From contig CAVVFX010000006.1 in the NCBI GenBank assembly GCA_963747535.1, positions 930,001 through 994,000 of the forward strand: a DNA stretch of 64,000 nucleotides. The letters are read 5' to 3'. The notes under the pieces were generated by a model. That model had not been told where the DNA came from and made no database searches. It was given only the letters and a program-made list of their open reading frames with translations. Position 1 is the stretch's first letter; every line of letters begins with the position of its first letter. The stretch comes from CAVVFX01 sp963747535. Lineage in GTDB: Bacteria > Acidobacteriota > Terriglobia > Bryobacterales > Bryobacteraceae. The position numbers and the translations under genes are program-made. Below are positions 50,909 to 58,717 of this stretch, piece by piece.

Positions 50909-51325
50909 TTATGTTTGTTGCAACGCGGCACGGATCTTGTCGGCCGTCTCTTTGCGGTGCGCGTCATCGCGATAAGGCGCGCGCGGCCAGAAGAAGCCTT
51001 TCAAGCCGTCTTTCCTGCGCCGCGGAACGATGTGCACATGCAGATGCGGAACGCTTTGGCTGACGATGTTGTTGATGGCGATGAAGGACCCCTCGGCTTC
51101 CATCGCGCGCTCGACGGCGGTCTCCAATCTCTGCACCGTCTGAAAGAATGCCGCGACATCGCCGGCAGGTAAGTCCGCCAGAGTCACGACATGGCGGCGT
51201 GGAATCAGGAGCACGTGGCCCGGAAATAACGGCCGGTGATCGAGGAAAGCTACAGCGTGGGTGTCCTGGTAAATGATTTCCGCCGGCTGAGAGCCCGCGG
51301 CGATTTCACAGAATAGACACGACAT
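50909..51325 (-). CDS. HIT family nucleotide hydrolase
   Basis: 138 residues. MSCLFCEIAAGSQPAEIIYQD is the family start, HRPLFPGHVLLIPRRH the middle strand, and PHLHVHIVPRR holds the histidine triad. HIT proteins hydrolyse nucleotide-phosphoramidates or dinucleoside polyphosphates such as AppppA. Start at 51325 shares one base with the upstream HAD stop (TGATG), so it is the last gene of an overlapping four-gene operon. The single zinc-type cysteines of Hint-like proteins (C-x2-C) are present in CLFC. Confidence 0.93.
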   Translation of the reverse strand: MSCLFCEIAAGSQPAEIIYQDTHAVAFLDHRPLFPGHVLLIPRRHVVTLADLPAGDVAAFFQTVQRLETAVERAMEAEGSFIAINNIVSQSVPHLHVHIVPRRRKDGLKGFFWPRAPYRDDAHRKETADKIRAALQQT

Positions 51326-51981
51326 CAGAGCGGCGTGCTGAGCGCCTTCTCCGCGACCTCGGCCATGGAGTGCGCCATCCAGTCCGGCGGCTCCGCGATG
51401 AGCGATTCCGGCTGGAATCCGTAACTCACGCCCCAAGCGTGCACCGCAGCATTGCGCGCGGTCTGCACGTCGACCGAACTGTCGCCGATCATTACTGTGT
51501 TTTCGCGGCCGGCGCCGCACTCCGTCATCAACGTTTCGATGCCCATGGGATGCGGTTTCTTCTGCTCGAAGCTATTGCCGCCGTACACGTGCAAAAAGAA
51601 CGGCGCGATCCCCAGACCTTCGACGATAGCCTGACTGAAGCGCACCGGTTTATTAGTCAGGACCGCAAGCTTCATGCCCGCGCCGGCAAGAGTCGCCAGG
51701 GCTTCCGCGGTGCCGGGATAGAGCGTCGTAAAGTCCAGCATGTGCTTGCGGTAATAATCGAGGAAAAACCGTTGCGCGGCCGCCAGGGTTTCCTCCGAGG
51801 TGCCTTCTCCCAACGAGCGCTTGATCAATACGGGTACGCCGTTGCCTACATACGAGTACACCGTCTCATTGCTGATTGGCGGCATGCCAAGAGAGTCGCG
51901 GGTGGCATTCACCGAGTTGGCCAGATCGAGTCGAGAGTCGATTAAAGTTCCGTCGAGATCGAAGACCAGAAGCGGTTTCAT
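51325..51981 (-). CDS. gph: HAD phosphatase, phosphoglycolate phosphatase-like
   Basis: 218 residues from the ATG at 51981; the upstream part of the frame is the end of the CHAD gene. FDLDGTLIDS holds the nucleophile D8 and D10; AVLTNKP the Thr of motif II; the Lys in EQKKPHP motif III; MIGDSSVDVQTAR motif IV. The cap domain (ANSVNATRDSLGMPPI) is of the Gph type. Phosphoglycolate phosphatase removes a DNA-repair and photorespiration by-product, but similar enzymes act on pyrophosphate or other small phosphates. Overlaps the CHAD gene by four bases (ATGA). Confidence 0.9.
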   Translation of the reverse strand: MKPLLVFDLDGTLIDSRLDLANSVNATRDSLGMPPISNETVYSYVGNGVPVLIKRSLGEGTSEETLAAAQRFFLDYYRKHMLDFTTLYPGTAEALATLAGAGMKLAVLTNKPVRFSQAIVEGLGIAPFFLHVYGGNSFEQKKPHPMGIETLMTECGAGRENTVMIGDSSVDVQTARNAAVHAWGVSYGFQPESLIAEPPDWMAHSMAEVAEKALSTPL

Positions 51982-52445
51982 TTGGCCGGCGTCAGTCGTG
52001 TGGCACGTGTCAGATACTGCTCCCATTTCTTGTCCTCATCTGCCGAATCGAACTTCTCCCGCCAGTATCGCAGGAACTCTTTGTGTTTCTCGCCGGCCCT
52101 TTTTTTAATGTGGGCTCGCACCGCGTGTGTCAGCTTGTCATGCAAATCGGCCAGCAGGACTTCGCAATCGTTCAACTCACCCAGCGCGTTCTGGATCGGA
52201 CGCAGGCTGTCGATCCTACGCATCAGGCCGGGACCGTACACCGGGACGAATGCTTCCAGGGTGTAGCGCAGATGTTTGGTCGCGAGGCGAAAGCCGTGCA
52301 TAGCCTTAGCGCTGGAGGCGGAGTTCAGTTTGCGGCCGGAAGTGAAGTAATCGTGCAGCAGTTTCGGCAGCACGCGGCGGGCATTCAGTGCGGCCAGTTC
52401 GGAGGGCCTCCAGGCAGCAGCGCCCTGCTTGACGGGACGCTTCAT
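51978..52445 (-). CDS. CHAD domain protein, C-terminal half
   Basis: 155 residues from the ATG at 52445. CHAD domains have two similar four-helix bundles. AMHGFRLATKHLRYTLEAF corresponds to the second-bundle motif (H..R...K.LRY.LE), and LRPIQNALGELNDCEVLLADL follows it. The first bundle is encoded by the previous gene, whose stop overlaps this start (ATGA). The two proteins therefore presumably assemble into one CHAD fold. CHAD proteins bind polyphosphate or associate with polyphosphate granules. The C-terminus is strongly charged (REKFDSADEDKKWEQY). Confidence 0.82.
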   Translation of the reverse strand: MKRPVKQGAAAWRPSELAALNARRVLPKLLHDYFTSGRKLNSASSAKAMHGFRLATKHLRYTLEAFVPVYGPGLMRRIDSLRPIQNALGELNDCEVLLADLHDKLTHAVRAHIKKRAGEKHKEFLRYWREKFDSADEDKKWEQYLTRATRLTPAK

Positions 52446-52858
52446 AAGCCCAGTCCTGCGCGCCACGTCTTGGTGTAGGGATGACCTGCGAGGGCGGTCA
52501 ACTCTTCATGCAACTCCGCGCGATAGTAATCGCGCTGTGAGCGGATTTCGAGCACCAGGGTATCGGTTTCCCTGAGCCTTGCGTCCTCCAGAAGCTCGAT
52601 CGCGATATCGGCCGAACGCACCCGTTCGGCGTACTTCATGAGCTTGCGAAGTTTTTTGCGAACCTTCTTGCGCGGCCCTGTCGGGTACATGTTCGCAAAA
52701 GTTCGTAGGCATTCGCGCAACCGGCGTATCGAGACTCGTAGATCATGTACCGCATCCGCATCGGTGCGAATGGTCGCCTGCCGTACCTGAAAGGCCATGC
52801 GGCGCAGAAGCGTCGCCGTATGAGATCGCACGTGCTCTCGGAGCGTTGGGGCTGGCAC
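52442..52858 (-). CDS. CHAD domain protein, N-terminal half
   Basis: 138 residues from GTG 52858 (the long frame upstream is antisense to the small plus-strand genes). AVHDLRVSIRRLRECLRTF is the first-bundle CHAD motif, and KYAERVRSADIAIELLED the next helix. Basic overall (RKKVRKKLRKLMK). It ends where its C-terminal partner starts, with ATGA overlap. The start codon is uncertain; no clear ribosome binding site is seen. First gene of the operon CHAD(N)-CHAD(C)-HAD-HIT. Confidence 0.78.
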   Translation of the reverse strand: MPAPTLREHVRSHTATLLRRMAFQVRQATIRTDADAVHDLRVSIRRLRECLRTFANMYPTGPRKKVRKKLRKLMKYAERVRSADIAIELLEDARLRETDTLVLEIRSQRDYYRAELHEELTALAGHPYTKTWRAGLGL

Positions 52859-52921
52859 CTTTGCTATTGTAGCGGCCTTGGCATGGCTATCGACGTGCGG
52901 ATCGGCCCAGGGAGGCTCCCT

Positions 52922-53107
52922 ATGCCAAATGAGAAGAACGATCAGTCGGACAAGAATAAAAGGAAGATGCCCTTCAGCAGTCATACGCAGGAACGCTACC
53001 CGGAGGTCGAACCGATCCTCGATCCGACGTGCGGCTTCGAAGAAGTGGATCGCGGCGAAGGAATGGGGGTAGACGACGAAAAAACCTATCATCGCACGGA
53101 GAAATGA
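52922..53107 (+). CDS. Small acidic hydrophilic protein, twin 1
   Basis: 61 residues from the ATG at 52922, with GGGAGG eight bases upstream. Not a known family. The C-terminal half ERYPEVEPILDPT then DRGEGMGVDDEKTYHRTEK is almost identical to the next gene, while the N-terminal half is charged and variable (MPNEKNDQSDKNKRK). No Trp; one Cys. Divergent from the CHAD operon over about 60 bases. Its retention as a tandem pair with different N-termini argues for a real gene. Confidence 0.7.
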   Translation: MPNEKNDQSDKNKRKMPFSSHTQERYPEVEPILDPTCGFEEVDRGEGMGVDDEKTYHRTEK

Positions 53108-53173
53108 GGTTGAGCCTGCAGAATCGCAGCGCCTCTCTCCGCTTACGGATGTACTATGGGGATGGGAGGCTTT

Positions 53174-53359
53174 ATGCCGAACCAGATAGAAGATCAGCCT
53201 GCCACGCTCCCGAAATTGAAAACGTTCAGCTATCGAACACTGGAACGCTACCCGGAGCCCGAACCGGTCCTTGATCCGACCAGCGATTTCGAACAAATGG
53301 ATCGCGGCGAAGGATTCGGTGTCGACGATGAAAAAACGTACCATCGCACGGAGAAGTAA
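53174..53359 (+). CDS. Small acidic hydrophilic protein, twin 2
   Basis: 61 residues, the same length as twin 1, from the ATG at 53174 with GGGAGG upstream in the same place. MPNQIEDQPATLPKLK then SYRTLERYPEPEPVLDPT, ending DRGEGFGVDDEKTYHRTEK. About half the positions match twin 1, with the last sixteen or so nearly invariant. Probably disordered; no catalytic motif. Function unknown. The long minus-strand frame opposite is a shadow. Confidence 0.7.
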   Translation: MPNQIEDQPATLPKLKTFSYRTLERYPEPEPVLDPTSDFEQMDRGEGFGVDDEKTYHRTEK

Positions 53360-53400
53360 AATCTTCGTTGGTCTGGCCGTCCTAAAATAAAAGTGACGGC

Positions 53401-54312
53401 ATGTTGCGCAATTTGCTGCTGTTTCTATCCCGCGAGCGGCGGTTGCGGCGCTGGATGGAGACGTCCCTGATCGCGCAGCGGCTCGCCTCTCGTTTCGTTG
53501 CCGGCGCCAGTATGGATGACGCCTTGCGCGTTTGCCGGCGAGTCAACGGCGAAGGGATTTCCGCGACTCTCGACTACCTGGGCGAAAATGTCGGGACTAT
53601 CGCCGAGGCCGTGCAATGCCGGAATGCCTACATCCGCGCGCTCGGCGCGATTCTGGCAAACGGCATCGAGAGTAACGTGTCTTTGAAGCTGACGCAGTTC
53701 GGCATCGACGTTGATGAGGATGCGTGCCGCAAAAACGTCTGCGCTTTGGTAACGTATGCCGCGGAGAGAAACTCTTTTGTGCGTGTCGATATGGAATCGA
53801 GCGCGTACACCGATCGCACCTTGCGACTGGTGGAGGATCTTCATGCACATTACGGCTCTTGCGGGACGGTCATTCAGGCGTACCTTTATCGCAGCGCCCG
53901 GGATATCGAGCGATTGAATGCCCGGCGCATTCGCGTGCGTCTGTGCAAGGGAGCGTATCTCGAGCCTTCCGAGGTGGCGTTCCCACATAAGGGCGATGTC
54001 GACCGGAACTATCTGAAGCTGGCTCGCGTATTACTCGCCGAGGGGAATTATCCCGCGATCGCGACCCATGACGAAGCCATTATCCGCCAGGTGATTTCCG
54101 ACTGCCGCCGAAACTCGATTTCCGCGGACCGGTTCGAGTTCCAGATGCTCTACGGAATCCGACGCGACCTGCAGCGTAAGCTGGTGACAGACGGCTACCG
54201 GCTGCGTCTTTACATTCCATATGGCGAAGCGTGGTATCCGTACTTTATGAGGCGTCTGGCGGAGCGTCCGGCGAATCTCATATTTCTCGGGAAGAATCTA
54301 TTTCGGCATTGA
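53401..54312 (+). CDS. Monofunctional proline dehydrogenase
   Basis: 303 residues, close to the PutB/ProDH length. The TIM-barrel flavoenzyme oxidises proline to pyrroline-5-carboxylate. Landmarks: SNVSLKLTQFGIDVD, FVRVDMESSAYTD, IQAYLYRSARDI, RVRLCKGAYLEPSEVAFPHK, AIATHDEAII, FEFQMLYGIRRDLQ, and the C-terminal YIPYGEAWYPYFMRRLAERP with the arginines that bind proline. All key residues are visible. The P5C dehydrogenase partner is not in the window. Confidence 0.95.
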   Translation: MLRNLLLFLSRERRLRRWMETSLIAQRLASRFVAGASMDDALRVCRRVNGEGISATLDYLGENVGTIAEAVQCRNAYIRALGAILANGIESNVSLKLTQFGIDVDEDACRKNVCALVTYAAERNSFVRVDMESSAYTDRTLRLVEDLHAHYGSCGTVIQAYLYRSARDIERLNARRIRVRLCKGAYLEPSEVAFPHKGDVDRNYLKLARVLLAEGNYPAIATHDEAIIRQVISDCRRNSISADRFEFQMLYGIRRDLQRKLVTDGYRLRLYIPYGEAWYPYFMRRLAERPANLIFLGKNLFRH

Positions 54313-54392
54313 ACGGGTTTGGCAGACCGCTCACTGCCGGTCGCAAGATCGACGGTGAGGCGGAAATAGTGAAGGGCTCGGGGAACTAACCG

Positions 54393-54860
54393 ATGCGTGA
54401 CAGAGTCAAACAAAATGTGCGGTACTGGGGCTATCTGGTGATCAAGCTGGCACTGAGCTGCGCCATCGCCGCGGTGTTTCTGTGCGAGATCAATTACTCC
54501 TGGACCCCCCGCTATCCGATCCCGGCGATCAATTGGGCCATATTCTTCTGGGACGGGCTCTACACGTCGCTGGTCGGCCTGTTGTTCCTTGGGCTCGCCG
54601 GGTTGCTTTATCTCTCCGTCCTCGACCAACGTTACCGCTGCCGCGTCTGTCTCAGGCGGCTGCGTATGCCGATCGAAAGAGGATCGTGGAGCCGCATGCT
54701 GCAGTTCGGGCGTCCGGAAGTCGAATACATCTGTATCTACGGACACGGCAAGCTGAATGTCCCGGAGCTGCAGATCTCGGGTCTGGAGAATCCCGAATGG
54801 AAAGAACAGGGCGACATGTGGAGTGAACTGTTAGCCGGAGATTCGGACCAGAAAAAATAG
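54393..54860 (+). CDS. Small membrane protein with CxxC motif, unknown
   Basis: 155 residues. Two membrane helices near 14-33 and 55-78 (GLYTSLVGLLFLGLAGLLYL). A cytoplasmic tail follows with RYRCRVCLRRLRMP and YICIYGHGKL, which could make a rubredoxin-like or zinc-ribbon knuckle (C-x2-C, then C and H). It follows the proline dehydrogenase gene by 80 bases. Not recognised; a similar layout is common in acidobacterial membrane proteins of unknown function. Confidence 0.65.
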   Translation: MRDRVKQNVRYWGYLVIKLALSCAIAAVFLCEINYSWTPRYPIPAINWAIFFWDGLYTSLVGLLFLGLAGLLYLSVLDQRYRCRVCLRRLRMPIERGSWSRMLQFGRPEVEYICIYGHGKLNVPELQISGLENPEWKEQGDMWSELLAGDSDQKK

Positions 54861-54931
54861 CGCGGTGGGCGCGGGCGACACGGCCGCACATTTCGGTATA
54901 CTTTCGTAGTGTCCCTGCGCATGGGAATTGG

Positions 54932-55627
54932 ATGATGTCATTTAGATGCAAGCTTTTGGCCATGGTTTTGGCAGCGTTCACTCTGCAGGCCCAAACCGGC
55001 TCCTATTATGTAGCGTTCCTGCGTCCGGATCCGACCCGTAAAGCGGTCTCAAAGTCTGAGGCGAGGCGCCTGCAGTCGGCGCGTGAGTCCAACCTTCGCC
55101 AGTTGGAGCAGGATGGCGATCTGGTCGCGTCCGGGCCGTTTGACGACACCCCGACCACCATCAGCGCGGTCATGATACTTAAGGTTGACTCTCTTAGAGA
55201 GGCGCGGCAAATCGCGGTGCACGACCCTACCGTTCTGAAACGTCGCAACACCGTCGATGTCTATGCGTGGCAAGGACCTCCGGGAATCGGCGACGAGTAC
55301 GTCCGGCTCCATCAGCAGGATCCCAACATGCCCGAGAATACACAGTTCCACCCTCTGGGTATGCTCTATCACGGTTCTGCCTGGGCGTCTAAGGATCCGG
55401 TGCTGGCCGCCCATGAACGCTACATCGAGCAATTGCGGCAGCAGGGCAAACTGGGGGCCGCGGGTAACGTGGATACGCCTGACGAGTTGGCCGGGCTGGT
55501 AATTTTTAAAGCGATTCCTATGGAGGAAGCGCAATTGTTGCTGGGTCAGGACCCGGCCGTGCGGGCGCGCGTGCTGCGGGTGGAGTGGCACCGATGGTTA
55601 GCCGCCGATCACGTGCTGCCGTGGTGA
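54932..55627 (+). CDS. Secreted protein with two YCII-like domains
   Basis: 231 residues with a signal peptide (cleavage near LQA-QT). Two YCII-type ferredoxin-like repeats follow: residues 24-115 (YYVAFLRPD, NLRQLEQDGDLVASGPFDD, LREARQIAVHDPTV) and 130-230 (MLYHGSAWASKDP, HERYIEQLRQQGKLGAAGNV, EEAQLLLGQDPAV). Each keeps the GxLxxxGP/G-type turn and the final DP. YCII proteins are usually cytoplasmic and small; an exported tandem form is unusual. Function unknown. Confidence 0.8.
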   Translation: MMSFRCKLLAMVLAAFTLQAQTGSYYVAFLRPDPTRKAVSKSEARRLQSARESNLRQLEQDGDLVASGPFDDTPTTISAVMILKVDSLREARQIAVHDPTVLKRRNTVDVYAWQGPPGIGDEYVRLHQQDPNMPENTQFHPLGMLYHGSAWASKDPVLAAHERYIEQLRQQGKLGAAGNVDTPDELAGLVIFKAIPMEEAQLLLGQDPAVRARVLRVEWHRWLAADHVLPW

Positions 55628-55659
55628 ACCGATGCAGACTCGTCTGGGCGGCTAAATAA

Positions 55660-55673
55660 TTGACTCCAGTCAA
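55660..55673 (+). promoter_or_regulatory. MarR-type operator
   Basis: TTGACT-CC-AGTCAA is a perfect 6-bp dyad ending 21 bases before the MarR-GNAT start. TTGACT...AGTCAA dyads are a known feature upstream of MarR/GNAT bifunctional regulators. It would make the gene autoregulated. It may also overlap a -35 element (TTGACT). Confidence 0.75.
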
Positions 55674-55694
55674 CTATTCGGCAACAATAACCGT

Positions 55695-56618
55695 GTGGCC
55701 GTCGCCGAAGGGAACATTGAGCTGGTACGCAGCTTCAATCGTTTTTATACCAAGCGCATCGGGTTACTTCGCGAAGGGCTTCTCAATACTCCTTTCTCGT
55801 TGACTCAGGCGCGCGTCCTGTTTGAAATTGGCAGGCAGCCGGGCACCAGGTCGGCGAGCCTGGTGACTGAACTGGGCCTCGATCCCGGGTATCTCAGCCG
55901 TCTGCTGAAGAGCTTCGAACGGCGCCGGTTGGTCAAGCGTGCGAAGTCCAAAGACGACCGCCGCGTGAGTCACTTGTCGTTGACTCGCCTTGGACAGGCC
56001 GTCTTTGAACGCCTGAATACGGGCTCGCGAACCGAGATTGGCGAAATGCTGGAGGGCCTGAGCGCTACCGAGCAGCGACGCCTGCTCGAAGCCATGACCA
56101 CGATCCGGCGCTTGCTCGATTCGCCGGCGGAAGCCGGGACGACGGTGGTTTTGCGCCGTCACCGGCCAGGCGATCTCGGTTGGGTGGTGGCGCGCCACGG
56201 TGAGCTGTACGCGCAGGAACATGGCTGGGACGCGACCTTCGAGGGTTTGGTGGCGGAAATCGCCGGGAAGTTTTTGACTGATTTCGACGAAGAGCGCGAA
56301 CGATGCTGGATCGCCGAGCGCCATGGCGAAAGGGTGGGGTGTGTGTTGCTCGTCAAAGAGTCGGAGACCCTGGGCAAACTGCGACTGTTGCTGGTCGAGC
56401 CGTCCGCCAGGCGACTCGCGATCGGCACGAAACTCGTTCAGGAGTGCATCGTGTTTGCCCGCCAATCCGGTTATCGCAAGCTGACTTTGTGGACCAACGA
56501 CATGCTGTATGCGGCCCGCAAGATCTACGAACGGGCCGGGTTCCGTCTGGTCACCGAAGAGAAGCATCACAGCTTCGGTCACGATCTCGTAGGGCAGTTC
56601 TGGGAACTGGACTTGTAG
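55695..56618 (+). CDS. MarR-type regulator fused to GNAT acetyltransferase
   Basis: 307 residues. Residues 1-145 form a winged helix of the MarR type (FSLTQARVLFEIG, ELGLDPGYLSRLLKSFERRR, KSKDDRRVSHLSLT). Residues 150-305 form a GNAT domain (VVLRRHRPGDLGWVVARHG, LRLLLVEPSARRLAIGTKLV, ARKIYERAGFRLV), with the acetyl-CoA pyrophosphate loop R-R-L-A-I-G-T. Start is GTG 55695. Such fusions respond to or acetylate small molecules. An operator dyad lies just upstream. The effector is unknown. Confidence 0.93.
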   Translation: MAVAEGNIELVRSFNRFYTKRIGLLREGLLNTPFSLTQARVLFEIGRQPGTRSASLVTELGLDPGYLSRLLKSFERRRLVKRAKSKDDRRVSHLSLTRLGQAVFERLNTGSRTEIGEMLEGLSATEQRRLLEAMTTIRRLLDSPAEAGTTVVLRRHRPGDLGWVVARHGELYAQEHGWDATFEGLVAEIAGKFLTDFDEERERCWIAERHGERVGCVLLVKESETLGKLRLLLVEPSARRLAIGTKLVQECIVFARQSGYRKLTLWTNDMLYAARKIYERAGFRLVTEEKHHSFGHDLVGQFWELDL

Positions 56619-56622
56619 AGCG

Positions 56623-57798
56623 TTATCTGTCTTTGGCGTGAGTGCGGCGTTTATACTGATACATCTGCAGATCGGCTTCCTCGAGAATCGGCTGCAAGGT
56701 GCGGCCGTCGCCTTCCGCGGCGCCCCAACTCAGCCCCAGGGGAAATAGCCCATAGCCGCGAATCCGATAGGCAGTGAGGCGAACTTCGAGCGCCGCCAGT
56801 CGCGCCTGCGCGACTTCCAGATGCTGGTTCCTGAACAAAACCACGAATTCGTCGCCGCCCCACCGGAACGCCTCGTCCTCCACCCGGATCGATTTGCGGA
56901 TCAGGTGCCCGACGCTGCGCAGTACCTCGTCGCCGACCAGGTGGCCGAAGCGGTCGTTGATCTCCTTGAAATAATCCAGATCGCAAACCGCGACTACGCC
57001 AATGAACCTCTCGTCCAGATGGCGTTCGAGCGCCATGCGATTTTGCAAACCTGTGAGATGATCCAACTCGGAAGTTCCGGTCGCGGATTTCTCCAGCAAG
57101 TCCAGTTCCGAGCGAAGCTGGGCAATGCTCTCCTGCTGGGTCTGGATCCACATCGCCATCGCCGAGAAGGCCAACAGCGTTTGCGCGATCAGATCGTAAA
57201 CGCTGATCCATTCGAGGGGCACCAACCATGTCGCCTGCCCTTCCGGCGCCGCGTAAATATACGCCAATGCACGTCCCGCATACTGGAGACAAAGACACGC
57301 CAGCGTGAAGCGCAGCATCTTCCCTCCAATGCCCTCCTTCGAACTCGTCCCCAGGCCGATTCTAAAGAAGCTGTATCCGTAAATCAGCGCCAGAACACCG
57401 GCGTGCAGCCCACGGAACCGCAGTAGGGAAATCCGCCAGGCGATCCCGTAGACTACCAGCAGCAAGGCGGGGACCAGCAGCATCGACCGCAGCGACCTGC
57501 GGAATCCCCATGCCATCGTGGAGGCGGCCGACTGCGCTGCAAACAGCAACGAGAGCGCGAAGGCGATCTCGAGCAGAGCCCGCAACCAAATCAAGATAAT
57601 CGATCCGCTCCATTGGGGGCTCGAAATTAACGCCAGTGACTCGATCGCCCATGCCAGGCTCCAGAATCTGAAATAGATGACACCTGACTGGCGCCACAGG
57701 AAGAGAAAAACCGCGCAGAATAACAGGGTGCCAAAGGTCTGGATCAGCGCTGGCGCCGCTCCTTGCATCGCCGGATTGAAGAGATGGCCTTCGAACAT
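56623..57798 (-). CDS. Membrane diguanylate cyclase
   Basis: 391 residues. An N-terminal membrane region of about seven helices (residues 15-215) is followed by a short coiled coil and a GGDEF domain (240-391). The active site G314-GDEF is intact, DLDYFKEINDRFGHLVGD is the substrate/metal motif, and the inhibitory I-site RVED stands at 305-308, five residues before GGDEF, so product inhibition is expected. It should make cyclic di-GMP from two GTP, gated by the membrane sensor. Converges with the MarR-GNAT gene (four-base gap). Confidence 0.94.
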   Translation of the reverse strand: MFEGHLFNPAMQGAAPALIQTFGTLLFCAVFLFLWRQSGVIYFRFWSLAWAIESLALISSPQWSGSIILIWLRALLEIAFALSLLFAAQSAASTMAWGFRRSLRSMLLVPALLLVVYGIAWRISLLRFRGLHAGVLALIYGYSFFRIGLGTSSKEGIGGKMLRFTLACLCLQYAGRALAYIYAAPEGQATWLVPLEWISVYDLIAQTLLAFSAMAMWIQTQQESIAQLRSELDLLEKSATGTSELDHLTGLQNRMALERHLDERFIGVVAVCDLDYFKEINDRFGHLVGDEVLRSVGHLIRKSIRVEDEAFRWGGDEFVVLFRNQHLEVAQARLAALEVRLTAYRIRGYGLFPLGLSWGAAEGDGRTLQPILEEADLQMYQYKRRTHAKDR

Positions 57799-57918
57799 CG
57801 AAGCTGGGGGTCCCCATTCTTTATACCCTGTTTACAGGGCGCGACTGCCGGCCGCTCCCCTATTGTCCCGGTCCGGTAAAAGTTTCCGTCTCACGATCGC
57901 ATCGGCCGGTTCTCTTTT

Positions 57919-58701
57919 CTAGTCTCCGCGCACGGTGTGCCGGCGTATGGATACGGCCTTACCGGTCCCCTCATCCACCTCGATGATTACCGAGTGCAAC
58001 TCGATACCGCGGGTCGCTGGCTCCATCCGCGCCGGCAGCGCTGTCAGGAATCGCCGGATGATCAGGTCGCGATCGACGCCGATGACCGACTCATATGCTC
58101 CCGTCATCCCGCAATCCGTCTGATAGGCGGTCCCTCCCGTCAATATCCGTGTGTCGGCCGTTGGAATGTGCGTATGCGTCCCGATCACCGCCGACACGCG
58201 ACCGTCGAGATACCATCCCATGGCAGTCTTCTCACTCGTGACCTCGGCGTGGAAATCGACGAAGCGGATCCGCACCGCCGGGTCCAGGCTTTCCAGAATC
58301 GCATCGGCCTTGCGGAACGGACAGTCGGTGCCGGGCATGTAGGTCCTGCCCTGCAAATTGATTACCGCAACCGGTAGATCCCGTTTCGTTCGCGCGATGT
58401 ACAATCCGTGCCCCGGACAGCCTTCCGGGTAATTCGCCGGGCGGATCAATTCGGGCCGTCTGGCGAAATAATCGTAGATATCTTTCTTATCCCATATATG
58501 GTTGCCGGTGGTGATCACATCGATGCCGAGCCCGAAAAGCTCTTCGGCCACCGAGGGCGTAATGCCGAATCCCCCCGCGGAGTTTTCTCCGTTGGCAATC
58601 GTCAGGTCAATTGCCTGGCTCGCCTGGATATCAGCCAGATGATCGGCGACGACGCGCCGGCCGTAAGACGCAAAGATATCGCCTATAAATAGAATTCGCA
58701 T
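57919..58701 (-). CDS. YmdB-type metallophosphoesterase (TIGR00282 family)
   Basis: 260 residues. FIGDIFASYGRR, ANGENSAGGFGIT, ITTGNHIWDK, HAEVTSEKTAMGWYLDGR and IGTHTHIPTADTRI carry the two-metal site Asp, Glu, Asn and His residues. Bacillus YmdB is a 2',3'-cyclic nucleotide phosphodiesterase affecting biofilm and motility. It follows ilvD by 16 bases and is probably co-transcribed, although no functional link is known. The full length is present. Confidence 0.92.
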   Translation of the reverse strand: MRILFIGDIFASYGRRVVADHLADIQASQAIDLTIANGENSAGGFGITPSVAEELFGLGIDVITTGNHIWDKKDIYDYFARRPELIRPANYPEGCPGHGLYIARTKRDLPVAVINLQGRTYMPGTDCPFRKADAILESLDPAVRIRFVDFHAEVTSEKTAMGWYLDGRVSAVIGTHTHIPTADTRILTGGTAYQTDCGMTGAYESVIGVDRDLIIRRFLTALPARMEPATRGIELHSVIIEVDEGTGKAVSIRRHTVRGD

Positions 58702-58717
58702 TTTGTGGTCGGTGCGC

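Noticed and set aside
52859..53344. N-terminal extension of the CHAD gene
   Set aside because: It is antisense to the two small duplicated genes and its apparent internal repeat just mirrors theirs.
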